60,549 bases of DNA from Verrucomicrobiota bacterium (lineage in GTDB: Bacteria > Verrucomicrobiota > Verrucomicrobiia > Chthoniobacterales > UBA10450). The stretch is taken from assembly GCA_003218415.1 (NCBI GenBank), contig QHNK01000027.1, positions 1-60,549 of the forward strand. Reading direction: 5' to 3'. A program made the translations under genes and the position numbers. The notes below the pieces were generated by a model. The model had not been told where the DNA came from. It ran no database searches and was given only the letters and a program-made list of their open reading frames with translations. This document shows, one piece after another, positions 40,062-49,622 of this stretch. Within the stretch, counting starts at the first letter, position 1, and every line of letters begins with the position of its first letter.

Positions 40062-40742
40062 ATGAAACGCTATCTCGCTTTCATCATTGTTGGTGTGGTC
40101 GCATTGACCGCGCTCGCTGGCAGCCCGCTGCTCTGTCAAACACTACAGCCGCATCGCCTGAATATCTCCGCGGATCAAACGACCTCTGCAAGGGACCCGG
40201 CGAAATCCGTTCATATTCGTGGCAACCCGGACGCTCCGGTTACACTGGAGGAATTCGGTGATTTCGAATGCCCGTCCTGCAAGAACGTCGCCACGTTTCT
40301 CGATAAGGCGATCAAAGAGTATCATCCGCATGTGCGGTTAATCTTTCGCAGTTTTCCGCTCGCCATGCACCAGGACGCCCGCGATGCCGCCCTCGCTGCC
40401 GAAGCAGCAGGTCTGCAAGGCCGCTACTGGGAAATGCACGACATGTTGTTCCGGGAACAGGCCGTTTGGAGCAGCGCTACCGACCCGGGACTGCTGTTTG
40501 ATACCTACGCGGAAACGCTCGGACTCGATCTCAACCAGTTTAGAAAAGACGTGAAGAGCGACAAAGTCCGGGAGCGTCTCGAGTCCGATCAAGCCCGCGC
40601 CAAGTCGCTGGGAGTCAAAGTCGTACCAACACTCTTTATCGATAAACGTGTAGTGGAAAAGAAGGATGGCACCCCTGATGGAGTGCACAGACTGATCGAT
40701 GAAGCAGTGAAAGCAAAAACTTCGGCATCGGAGAAAAAGTGA
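40062..40742 (+). CDS. DsbA-family thioredoxin-like disulfide oxidoreductase
   Basis: 226 aa; signal peptide; VTLEEFGDFECPSCKNVATFLDKAIKEY (CPSC active site); VVPTLFIDKR. Confidence 0.9.
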   Translation: MKRYLAFIIVGVVALTALAGSPLLCQTLQPHRLNISADQTTSARDPAKSVHIRGNPDAPVTLEEFGDFECPSCKNVATFLDKAIKEYHPHVRLIFRSFPLAMHQDARDAALAAEAAGLQGRYWEMHDMLFREQAVWSSATDPGLLFDTYAETLGLDLNQFRKDVKSDKVRERLESDQARAKSLGVKVVPTLFIDKRVVEKKDGTPDGVHRLIDEAVKAKTSASEKK

Positions 40743-40771
40743 CCGCGTAGCGATTTCGAGCGATTCTCTAG

Positions 40772-41177
40772 ACCATCGCGGCGATCGTTTCGTTAGTGGC
40801 GATTCTCGGTCCTGAACCGGAAATTTACTTTTATGCGCATCAGTATTCCGCCACTAGCTACATTTGCACCTTATGAACTTATGGAGCCTCAGAGGTTTGC
40901 TGGGCGAATGCAGCGCGAAATAATGCGGGAAGTAGAGGCCGCGCGGCCAAAATATCTAGTCGTTGTCGCGGTTGCGACGTCCTGGTTAAGGTGGCCGAAT
41001 TCTGAGACCGAAATCTTCGCATGGATTGACAGATACACGGCGGAGAAGTTCCGATTGGATGGGCTTGTCAATGTCGTATCGCGGGAACGCACCGACTATT
41101 ATCTTCCACTATCCGTCGACCCGAGATCAATCCAACTTTCACCATTCTATGTTCTGGTTTTCGAGCCAAAAACGTAG
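40772..41177 (+). pseudogene. Frameshifted C-terminal remnant of a membrane glycosyltransferase-like protein
   Basis: Frame A ILGPEPEIYFYAHQYSATSYICT continues in frame B as YELMEPQRFAGRMQREIMREVEAARPKYLVVVAVATSWLRWPNSETEIFAWIDRYTAEKF, with one extra T near 40871. The N-terminal membrane domain is absent. Confidence 0.7.
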
Positions 41178-41198
41178 TTACAGGTTTTTTGCGAGTTA

Positions 41199-43388
41199 AT
41201 GGCTGCGCAAAGCTCGCCACAGGCTAAGTCACCCGCGCACCGCCAGGCTTTGGGGGTTTGTGTTTTCCTGGTCGCCATTACGTGGCTGGTGTTTGGCCAA
41301 ACTGTCCGCTACGACTTCGTCAACTTCGATGACGATACCTACGTTTATGCGAATCCGAGCATCACCAGTGGATTGACGGTTCATGGCGTCATCCGCGCAT
41401 TTAGCGGGAAGCACTCCGACAACTGGCATCCGCTGACGACCATATCGCACATGCTGGACTGCCATTTGTGGGGGCTCCGCGCCGGCGGCCATCACTTTAC
41501 AAATATTGTCCTCCACACGATCGCAGTCGTCTTGTTGTTTCTCGTATTGCAGCAGATGACCGGCGCAATCTGGCAGAGCGCATTCGTCGCCGCACTTTTT
41601 GCGATCCATCCGCTTCGGGTCGAATCAGTCGCCTGGATTTCCGAGCGTAAGGATGTGTTGAGCGCCGTTTTCTTCATGCTCACTCTCGGCGCCTACGTCC
41701 GCTATGCCAGGTCTCCCTCGATTGGCCGATACTTGACGATGTCTGTTCTGTTCGCGCTCGGTCTCATGTCCAAGCCGATGCTGGTGACCGTGCCTTTCGT
41801 TCTATTACTGCTCGATTATTGGCCGCTAAGGCGTTTCGCCGGGCATTCATCAGCGCAGCGACTGATTTTAGAAAAGATTCCACTGTTTGCGCTCTCCGCT
41901 GCTGCGGGGGTGGCAACGCTTTGGGCACAGCAATCAAGTGTGGTGCCCGTCCAGCGATTGCCTCTCGTTCCGCGAATCGGCAATGGGCTCGTCTCGTGCG
42001 TGATTTACATGAAGCAAATGATTTGGCCTGCGCGGCTGGCAGCTTTTTATATCCATCCGGAAGGCAAGCTGCCCGGCTGGGAAATCGGGCTGGCCGTTCT
42101 CCTTCTCGTCGGGATTAGCGCAGGGGCGATTGCGCTGCGGCACAAACGTCCTTACTTAGTTACAGGTTGGTTTTGGTATCTGGCGATGCTCCTGCCTGTG
42201 ATCGGATTGATGCAAGTTGGCTCACAGGCGCACGCCGACCGATACACTTACCTCTCGCAGATCGGTCTCTACTTGTTGCTGGCGTGGGGGATTACCGATG
42301 CCTTGGCTTCCAGGCTTCAGCGTAGAATTGTAGCAGTGATGGCTTCCGTCGCCGTTATCGCATTGGCTTGGCGCGCGTACATCCAAGCTTCCTACTGGCG
42401 TAACGGTGAGTCGCTCTGGAGGCACGCTCTCGCCGTGACCTCGGGGAATTTTGTCGCGCACAATGGGCTCGGGCATTTCCTGCTCAGCCACGGCCGCTTG
42501 GACGAAGCAATCGAGCAGTTGCAGCTAGCCCTGAATATCGATCCCAACTTTCCTCCGGCACAAAAGAATCTGAGCGCAGCTTTGACGGAAAAAGGACGCA
42601 CTGATGAAGCGATTGCCCATTTGCAAACACTTCTTAAAAAATATCCGAAGGACGCCCAGGTGCATTACAACTTGGGAAACGCGTTGCTGAAAAAAGGCGA
42701 TTCGCAGAGCGCCATCGCGGCTTACGAAAAGGCATTATCGATCCAGGTTCGTTATCTCGCTGCACACTACAACCTGGGAATCGCCCTCGATCAGAATGGC
42801 CGAATAGACGAGGCCATCGCTCACTATCAAGAAGCAGTACAAGAGCGGCCGAACTATCCAGAGGCATATTACCTGTTGGGAAATGATTTGTTGCGAAAAG
42901 CTCGTATTGACGATGCCATCGCGGCCTACGAACAAGCGCTGAAAAGCCGCCCCACGTATCCAGAGGTTGAAAACAACATCGGTCTGGCGCTTCTGCAAAA
43001 AGGCCGCCCGAGCGAAGCGATTGCGCACTGGCAAAACGCGCTCGCCATCAAGTCGGATTCGGTTGATTCCTTGAATAATCTGGGCTGGACCCTGGCGACT
43101 TTTCCCGAGGCTTGGATTCGAAACGGGACCCAAGCGTTGACATTGGCTCAACGAGCGAATGAATTATCCGGTAATAAAAACCCGGCGGTCTTGCGGACTT
43201 TGGCCGCTGCTTATGCCGAGAACGGCCGATTTACCGAAGCCAGGGTAATAGCTGAAAGAGGACTTCAATTAGCTAACGCACAGGACAACCCGGGCTTGGC
43301 CAATATTTTTGAAGGCGATATTGCTCTGTATCGATCAAACACGCCCGTTCGCACAGCGACGCAGCCAGGTCGTACCCGCTCTCCCTAA
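41199..43388 (+). CDS. TMTC/O-mannosyltransferase-like membrane domain with TPR repeats
   Basis: 729 aa; YDFVNFDDDTYVYANPSITSGLT, NWHPLTTISHMLDCHLWGL, GGHHFTNIVLH, HPLRVESVAWISERKDVLSAVFFMLTL, then TPRs. Confidence 0.88.
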   Translation: MAAQSSPQAKSPAHRQALGVCVFLVAITWLVFGQTVRYDFVNFDDDTYVYANPSITSGLTVHGVIRAFSGKHSDNWHPLTTISHMLDCHLWGLRAGGHHFTNIVLHTIAVVLLFLVLQQMTGAIWQSAFVAALFAIHPLRVESVAWISERKDVLSAVFFMLTLGAYVRYARSPSIGRYLTMSVLFALGLMSKPMLVTVPFVLLLLDYWPLRRFAGHSSAQRLILEKIPLFALSAAAGVATLWAQQSSVVPVQRLPLVPRIGNGLVSCVIYMKQMIWPARLAAFYIHPEGKLPGWEIGLAVLLLVGISAGAIALRHKRPYLVTGWFWYLAMLLPVIGLMQVGSQAHADRYTYLSQIGLYLLLAWGITDALASRLQRRIVAVMASVAVIALAWRAYIQASYWRNGESLWRHALAVTSGNFVAHNGLGHFLLSHGRLDEAIEQLQLALNIDPNFPPAQKNLSAALTEKGRTDEAIAHLQTLLKKYPKDAQVHYNLGNALLKKGDSQSAIAAYEKALSIQVRYLAAHYNLGIALDQNGRIDEAIAHYQEAVQERPNYPEAYYLLGNDLLRKARIDDAIAAYEQALKSRPTYPEVENNIGLALLQKGRPSEAIAHWQNALAIKSDSVDSLNNLGWTLATFPEAWIRNGTQALTLAQRANELSGNKNPAVLRTLAAAYAENGRFTEARVIAERGLQLANAQDNPGLANIFEGDIALYRSNTPVRTATQPGRTRSP

Positions 43389-43637
43389 TCTCGCGGCCTG
43401 TTTTGCATGTCTAGGAGGCTGATGGGTAAACAGCCCGCCGCGCTTCGGCACAGCAGGGCGCTATCGCTGTCTGAAAAGCTGCTGCGGCCGTATGCAGCTG
43501 CTTTAGTCACCGGCCCTGCGGGCCGGGTCAGACAAACAGCGAACCGACGGCTCACGGGGCCGTGGCTACAATCCGCAACCGCGGAACTCAATCTGCGTAA
43601 CTGCCCGGGATTCGGGGCCGTCTACCATTCCATCTTC

Positions 43638-43765
43638 GTCGTCATCCCCGAGTCGCGCCGATGACGAGGGACCTCACAGATGCGCACGCGATCACGCAAA
43701 TCACACATAGCGCAACTTGAAGACCAATGTGTCTTTGCAAGGTCCCTCGCTCCGCTCGGGATGAC
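43638..43765. repeat. GTCATCCCGAG...GAGGGACCT / AGGTCCCTCGC...CGGGATGAC palindromic element, copy 1
   Basis: Terminal inverted repeat gtcatccccgagtcgcgccgatgacgagggacct / aggtccctcgctccgctcgggatgac. Confidence 0.75.
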
Positions 43766-43817
43766 ACGTTGGGAATGCCACGACTGTCGCCTTCCGTTGA
43801 ACGCCCGGCGTACAGCA

Positions 43818-43850
43818 AAAGAGGCAGCCCCGATTCGGGACTGCCTCTTT
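43818..43850 (-). terminator. Rho-independent terminator of the TonB-dependent receptor
   Basis: Minus strand AAAGAGGCAGTCCCGAATCGGGGCTGCCTCTTTT just past the stop at 43872. Confidence 0.85.
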
Positions 43851-43871
43851 GTAAACTGCGCTCTGCGATAC

Positions 43872-46800
43872 TTAGAACTTCTTGATCATCCGGACGTACC
43901 AGAACCGCCCCAGGTTATCATAGAGGCTGCCCGGATAGCCGATGGAATTGCCAAACTCAAATGAAAAGGACTTTGGCGGGTCTTCCCCGAAGATATTGCT
44001 TACACCCACGGTGAGCGTGGTGTTGTTCAAGATATTTTTCCAGCACGGCATGACGTAAGGAACCGGCGGCGCTTCCTTCTCCTTGCCTACCACTTCCTTG
44101 CCGCCCTTGGAATACCCCGGGACCGGCGCCGCTTCCACCGGAGGCGTGAAGATCAAGCTGTAGGAAAGCTGCGCGTCTGTGAAAAAGGTCGGATGCACCC
44201 AGTGCCGCTTCCAGACTCCATCAAACTGCTTGGCCAAGATCTGTTCCCAGTATCCATCCAGCGTATGCACGGTAACGTTCAAATCCAAGTTGTGCCAGCT
44301 CCAGTCGACGGTCGTGTCCCCTTTCCATTTCAGCCAGGCCTGAGGATTGGTTACGTCCCCGAAAAAGCTGCCAACAAACCACTCGGAACTGGAGCTACCG
44401 GCTACCTGACGTGGCCGCGAGAAAGGGAAATTGATCACCATCTCGTTCAGATAAGTCCACCGGGTTAGGAGCGAGAATGTGCCGAAGCCTGTCTCGATCT
44501 GGTGCTGAAGACCGAGGTCAACACCGTTGGTGCGAGTGCGCCCGCCGTTTAGGTAGGGGGCATTCACGCCCGAGAAAGTGCCGTCCGGGGTGAATAAAGT
44601 CCTCTCCTCGGTGACCGGTGGCACCGCGGGGGTCACGGTAGCCGGGATCAACCCCGCGTTATAGAGGTTGAGGATTGAGTTGGGAGAACGGTACATGGCA
44701 ACCCCGCTGCGCTCCACATCCCAGAAATCAACCGTCAACGTCAAAGTTCCCCACTTGGCCGGAATCCACTTTGGTGTGTAAACTAGGCCTGCAGTCCAGG
44801 TACGGTCATGTTCCGGGTGGATGGTTGGGTTGGGACGTTGCTCGATGGTCGCTTCCGGATTGGTGACGTCCTGGAAGGTCGGGTTCGAAGGGTCGCAAGG
44901 AGTACTAATAAAACCATTGGCGCCAGGAGCGCATGTGGTGCCCCCAATTGGCCCCAGACCGAACCTTGTAGGTCCATACAACTGGACCATGGATGGCTCG
45001 AGGAACCCTTCGCCCCAGGTGCTGCGAAGAGTCAGGCTCTCGTCAAACGGTTGCCAGCGCACCCCCACCTTGGGCACTGCCGCATTCGTGTCGTTATTCA
45101 GCCACTCCGAGTACCGGACTCCGGCTGAGAACTCCAATGAGTAGAACCCAGGTATGTTGAATTTGGGACTGAACACCGGGATGAGCGTTTCCGCATAAAT
45201 TCCCCACGATTTGCGTCCAGCCTTAACAACTTCTAGCATGCCGACGCCGGCGTTCTCTCCAAGGCGGTTTTGATCATCCGGATCGACCTGGTAACTTTCC
45301 CGGCTGAACACACCGCCAAAGGCGAGCCCAACGCCGCCAGCGGGCAAATCAAACAGGTCCGTAGTGTAAATGTTCAGATCCAATGTAGCAAGTTTCGACG
45401 TAAGCAGGTCCCTGGTGTTAAGCTGCGCGAAAGTAAGCAACGGCTGATTGGTCGCAGGTGATGGGACATGTTGCCAATCGCCAAACGGATTGTACGGCAC
45501 CGTCTGTCCGATAAAATTCCCCGAGGTAGGATCAAATAGCGAGTCGTTTGCGTTCAGAATCCGCTCAAACCGGTTAACATTGACGCTTCGGAACCGGGCA
45601 ATCTGCTCGATTTGGCTGTACATGAACGCTCCATCGTAGCCCCATGTTCCGTTAAAGAGCTTGTCGCCTTTTACACCGACCGTGAATCGTTCGGCGACGT
45701 TTTCGTTGTCGATCAGGCGGTTGCCGAAATCGAAAAAGCGCGCCCGAGTGCCGCCCGAGATGATCTGCTCAAATGGGTTGAACGGGTTAAAGGCACCCAC
45801 AGGCGCGCCAACTTCGGCATAAGTCGGGCCGCCAAATGGCGGCGCTCCGCTGAAAGCCACTCTTGGCGGGACGTAGAGCGATATCTGACCCGGCGTCTCG
45901 AAATTGCCCGTGGCGATTGGCGCAAGTTCGTCGTGCGTCTTGGCATCCACATAAAAGAAATCGCCAAAAATCCGCAACTGATCGTCACAGATCTTGGTCT
46001 CGAACGCCGCATACCCGCCCCAGCGCTCCTGCTTGGGATATGAGCTTGAATACAGGTTAAAGTTAAAGCCCGGTAGAATGCTACCCCTCACCCGGCGCCT
46101 GAAATATATGTAATCAGATGCGGGAGTTAATCCGTTGGAAAAATCCGGCGCCGTGCCGAACTCTAGCGGGTTGCTGGTAGGGAACGGGGTCCCGCCCGCT
46201 TCTATAATTGCGGCTTGCGTCAACTGAAGATTCCACGGCACCGAGTTTGAACTTAAGAACGGCGGCTTAAGCGAGTTTCCACGGTCGTGGTTGAACATGT
46301 CGTGATGCTTGTAGTAAAAAATATCGCCGGTGATACTGGTCGTGTCGTTGCCTACCCCAAAGAGGATGTCCCCCTTATACTCCGCTGCGTCTTTATCGAG
46401 CGTGTTGCCGTACTGGATGGTCACCTGAGCGCCGCGATAATCTTTATAGAGGTTAAAGTTCACCACGCCTGCAACGGCATCCGAGCCGTAGGTGGTCGAA
46501 GCGCCGTCCTTCAGAATGTCGATGCTCTGGACCGCCGTAATGGGAATGGTAGTTAGATCGACGAAACCATATCCAGAGAGGGCGGATCCCGGGAACGCAG
46601 CAACGCGGCGACGGTCAATCATCACTAGTGTGGCGCCAGGATCCAAACCACGCAGCGAGAGCGCGGCAGTACCGGATGGACCGGACTGGCTGGTTCCGTT
46701 GTTCTGGACTGGAATATTGGACCCGCCAATCACCGGCTGCCTCTGGAGCAGTTGTTCCGTGGTGGTGCCTGCGCCTGATTTGTTAATCAGGTCGCGGTTG

Positions 46801-47042
46801 ATACTGAACACCGGGTTCGGACCGACCTCTTCCGCGGTCGGAATTAGCGAACCGGTCACGATCACGCGCTCGACCTCCGCAGCGGGAGCCGGTGCTGCAC
46901 CAGCGCCCGGCGGCGGCGGTGGCGGCGCAGCCTGAGCAAATGCGTTCGATGCTACAATGAATGGAAATCCGACGCTCGCCACGAGTGCGATGCGCACGAA
47001 TCCGAACTTATTTAGCACGTTTTTTATCATTAGTTTCTCCAT
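43872..47042 (-). CDS. TonB-dependent outer-membrane receptor
   Basis: 1056 aa; signal peptide; plug domain VERVIVTGSLIPTAEEVGPNPVFSINRDLINKSGAGTTTEQLLQRQPVIGG; DGASTTYGSDAVAGVVNF; C-terminal aromatic (IKKF). Confidence 0.96.
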   Translation of the reverse strand: MEKLMIKNVLNKFGFVRIALVASVGFPFIVASNAFAQAAPPPPPPGAGAAPAPAAEVERVIVTGSLIPTAEEVGPNPVFSINRDLINKSGAGTTTEQLLQRQPVIGGSNIPVQNNGTSQSGPSGTAALSLRGLDPGATLVMIDRRRVAAFPGSALSGYGFVDLTTIPITAVQSIDILKDGASTTYGSDAVAGVVNFNLYKDYRGAQVTIQYGNTLDKDAAEYKGDILFGVGNDTTSITGDIFYYKHHDMFNHDRGNSLKPPFLSSNSVPWNLQLTQAAIIEAGGTPFPTSNPLEFGTAPDFSNGLTPASDYIYFRRRVRGSILPGFNFNLYSSSYPKQERWGGYAAFETKICDDQLRIFGDFFYVDAKTHDELAPIATGNFETPGQISLYVPPRVAFSGAPPFGGPTYAEVGAPVGAFNPFNPFEQIISGGTRARFFDFGNRLIDNENVAERFTVGVKGDKLFNGTWGYDGAFMYSQIEQIARFRSVNVNRFERILNANDSLFDPTSGNFIGQTVPYNPFGDWQHVPSPATNQPLLTFAQLNTRDLLTSKLATLDLNIYTTDLFDLPAGGVGLAFGGVFSRESYQVDPDDQNRLGENAGVGMLEVVKAGRKSWGIYAETLIPVFSPKFNIPGFYSLEFSAGVRYSEWLNNDTNAAVPKVGVRWQPFDESLTLRSTWGEGFLEPSMVQLYGPTRFGLGPIGGTTCAPGANGFISTPCDPSNPTFQDVTNPEATIEQRPNPTIHPEHDRTWTAGLVYTPKWIPAKWGTLTLTVDFWDVERSGVAMYRSPNSILNLYNAGLIPATVTPAVPPVTEERTLFTPDGTFSGVNAPYLNGGRTRTNGVDLGLQHQIETGFGTFSLLTRWTYLNEMVINFPFSRPRQVAGSSSSEWFVGSFFGDVTNPQAWLKWKGDTTVDWSWHNLDLNVTVHTLDGYWEQILAKQFDGVWKRHWVHPTFFTDAQLSYSLIFTPPVEAAPVPGYSKGGKEVVGKEKEAPPVPYVMPCWKNILNNTTLTVGVSNIFGEDPPKSFSFEFGNSIGYPGSLYDNLGRFWYVRMIKKF

Positions 47043-47090
47043 TGATTTGGTTAGGTTTAAGGTGGCTTTATTAAACTATTCGAAGCCTGA

Positions 47091-47215
47091 CAAGCTTTTT
47101 TTTCAAATTTTTTTGAACGCTTAGACAGGCCTATTTGTCTCGCCAGCATCCGGTCTAAATGAAGGGCGAGGACGGTGGCAAGCTTTTTTTTCAACTTTTT
47201 TCGATTTTTTTGAGC
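47091..47215. promoter_or_regulatory. Duplicated A/T-tract region upstream of the TonB-dependent receptor
   Basis: Two direct copies of caagctttttttttcaa(a/c)tttttt...ga at 47091 and 47179. Confidence 0.45.
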
Positions 47216-47302
47216 AGCAAACGCGCACCTGTACTGAGCCGATTTTCGTGCTCTCTCATCCGCTGTGAGGGTCCGTCGCCTTCAGCGCGGCTCGGATGAC
47301 GG

Positions 47303-49429
47303 TTATTTTTTCTCGAAGACTTCCACGGCCTTCCACGCTTCGTCGGGCGGAGCTTGTTCGTAATCGAGCGAGCGATTGAGATACATCTTGGCCAGCAGAT
47401 CGTCGGGATAAAATTCCAGGAAACGGGAAAACAGGATCTTCGCCTCAGTAAAATCCCGGGCGCGAAATTTCTCCAGCCCTTCTTCGTACGTTTCGAGCCA
47501 TTTTAGAAACTCTGGATCGACCTCTTCATCGCGGGCACCAACGAAAGTAAAAACATCAACCGGTTTGGTTTTGCCTTTCACCTGGACCCGGGCAACAGAG
47601 CGAAGATGAAATTCCTCCCGCACTAATTCGGCAGCGGTCGCGCCAACCAAAATATCGACGCCATAGATTCGGGTAAGACCTTCGAGGCGCGACGCCAGGT
47701 TCACTGAGTCACCGATCACAGTCGGGTCCATTCGCTCCTGCGACCCAATATTGCCAACAATCACTTCGCCTTGATTGATGCCGATCCCCATGCCGAGGCC
47801 CATGCGGCCTTCGTCGCGCCATTTCTGATTGAGCTGTCTTAGCTCTCGCCGCATCCCCAGTGCAGCGCGCGCGCAGTTTTTTGCGTCTTGCGCCATGCCT
47901 AGGCTGCGCACATTGCCCCATACGGCCATGATCGCGTCGCCGATAAATTTATCGAGGGTGCCGCCACCGCCGAAAATGACGGAAGTCATTCGGGTGAGAT
48001 ACTCATTGAGCTGGGCGACCAATGCTTCGGGATCAGCTTTTTCGGCTAACGTGGTGAAACCAATCAAGTCCGAGAACAGGATTGTCACCGGCACGCGCAC
48101 GCCACGGAGGGTGCTGTAGTAGCTGTCTGGGTTTTCGAGGATTTCCCTGACTAGATTTTTCGAGACGTAGCGTTCCAGTGTCCGCCGGGTGCGCAATTTC
48201 TCCAACCGCTCCAAGGCGTATTCGAACCCAAGCGAAAATGATCCGCTGAGTACAAGAGCGCTCAGCACGGGCACGGTGAGCAGCAACAGCCCGGTCTTAT
48301 CGTAAAACAATCGGGCCGTTCCGAGATACGTAGCCGTGATTACAACGAGCGCTCCAACGCAAAGCAACGGCCTGCGCAAGAAGGCAACAAGCGACCAAGC
48401 AATGAGTCCTGCTGTGCCCACGAGCGCCAGTTCAACCTTCAGCGGCGTAGGCTGCAAAAACTCGTGGCCGATCGCGGCAGCCATGGCTTGCAAATGAAGC
48501 CCAGGGCCCGATGTCATTGGGCTCATCGGCGTGTCGAAAAAGTCGTGCGACACCTGCGCCGACGCCCCGACGATCACCACCTTATCTTTAAAAAACGCGC
48601 CATCCGCATAATTGGCGTGCCAAAGTTCCGGATCAAAAACTTCGTAGAGCGGCCGCGGCGGGAATGCATCCGAATCGGTGAAGCGAATCATATGCCCGCG
48701 AAAATCGCGCGGTATGTCGTTTCCGTGGCCGATTTTGGTCAGACCGCGAGCGGAAAGAGATTCATAAATTTCTTCGCTCGGGTGCGGAGGCAAACCTGCG
48801 AGCTGACGATCGGTCACGCGGTAAGCTAGCGCGCGAATTTTATCGTCGATCGGATCGGCCCAGAAATTTACGAAGCCGACCCGGTCATCTTGAAGCTGGG
48901 GCGGCGGTATGAGCGTGTTGTTTGGCGTAATGAGCGGCTTGTCGGCATTTTGCATGTCGAAGTTGGCGCCGAGGACAACTTTGTCACGGTAACGATCAAC
49001 TGCAGCATGAAATTCCGGGTCACCATCATAGGGCGGGCTGAAGATCATGTCGAACATCACCAGGCGCGCGCCTGCCGCGAACAGCCGATCGAGCAAAAGC
49101 GCCCAGACTTCCCGCGACCACGGGAATGGCCGTTCGGTCATCAGTTGAAACGCTCGATTGCTTGCAATTTCTTCAGCCGTCAGCGGCGGCAATTGCAATG
49201 TGCTTTGATCAAGTCCCAAAAAGACGAAATCGCTAGGCGGGATAGTCTTGCGGCCTTCGCGCCGAAGCAAATCTTCAAAGCTTTGTTCACCGCGCCACGG
49301 TGCCGAGAGAAACGGCGCTGCTGAGAAAAAATGGCCGACAAAAATCAGCCCGGTCCAGAAAAAGCAAATCAACGCCAGGACCAACAAGCGACGACGACCA
49401 AGCCAGTGCATGCGCGCGCAATGTAGCAC
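47303..49429 (-). CDS. CHASE2-domain adenylate/guanylate cyclase
   Basis: 708 aa; CHASE2-like periplasmic region; TM segments; cyclase VTILFSDLIGFTTLAEKADPEALVAQLNEYL..GGTLDKFIGDAIMAVWG..IGINQGEVIVGNIGSQERMDPTVIGDSVNLASRLEG. Confidence 0.95.
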   Translation of the reverse strand: MLHCARMHWLGRRRLLVLALICFFWTGLIFVGHFFSAAPFLSAPWRGEQSFEDLLRREGRKTIPPSDFVFLGLDQSTLQLPPLTAEEIASNRAFQLMTERPFPWSREVWALLLDRLFAAGARLVMFDMIFSPPYDGDPEFHAAVDRYRDKVVLGANFDMQNADKPLITPNNTLIPPPQLQDDRVGFVNFWADPIDDKIRALAYRVTDRQLAGLPPHPSEEIYESLSARGLTKIGHGNDIPRDFRGHMIRFTDSDAFPPRPLYEVFDPELWHANYADGAFFKDKVVIVGASAQVSHDFFDTPMSPMTSGPGLHLQAMAAAIGHEFLQPTPLKVELALVGTAGLIAWSLVAFLRRPLLCVGALVVITATYLGTARLFYDKTGLLLLTVPVLSALVLSGSFSLGFEYALERLEKLRTRRTLERYVSKNLVREILENPDSYYSTLRGVRVPVTILFSDLIGFTTLAEKADPEALVAQLNEYLTRMTSVIFGGGGTLDKFIGDAIMAVWGNVRSLGMAQDAKNCARAALGMRRELRQLNQKWRDEGRMGLGMGIGINQGEVIVGNIGSQERMDPTVIGDSVNLASRLEGLTRIYGVDILVGATAAELVREEFHLRSVARVQVKGKTKPVDVFTFVGARDEEVDPEFLKWLETYEEGLEKFRARDFTEAKILFSRFLEFYPDDLLAKMYLNRSLDYEQAPPDEAWKAVEVFEKK

Positions 49430-49474
49430 TAAAACGTTAAAGCGTTAAAGCATTGAAGCGTAAGATGGCATTGC

Positions 49475-49561
49475 CATTCTGCGCGAAGTGAAGAATCTCT
49501 GATCAGTTCTTTCCGTAAGCTAAGTGGCAATCTGAGATGTTTCACTTCGCTCAACATGACA
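49475..49561. repeat. Palindromic element related to the GTCATCCCGAG family
   Basis: tgcgcgaagtgaagaatctc...gagatgtttcacttcgctcaacatgac. Confidence 0.55.
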
Positions 49562-49622
49562 GGTGGTCGGATTTAGGCATTTCTTGTGCGTTCGTCATGC
49601 CATTGGAGTGCGAGCCTACCCG

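Noticed and set aside
40833-41177. Standalone 114-aa hypothetical protein
   Set aside because: Upstream out-of-frame sequence continues the same family signature (GPEPEIYFYAHQYSATSYI), so a frameshifted remnant is more likely.
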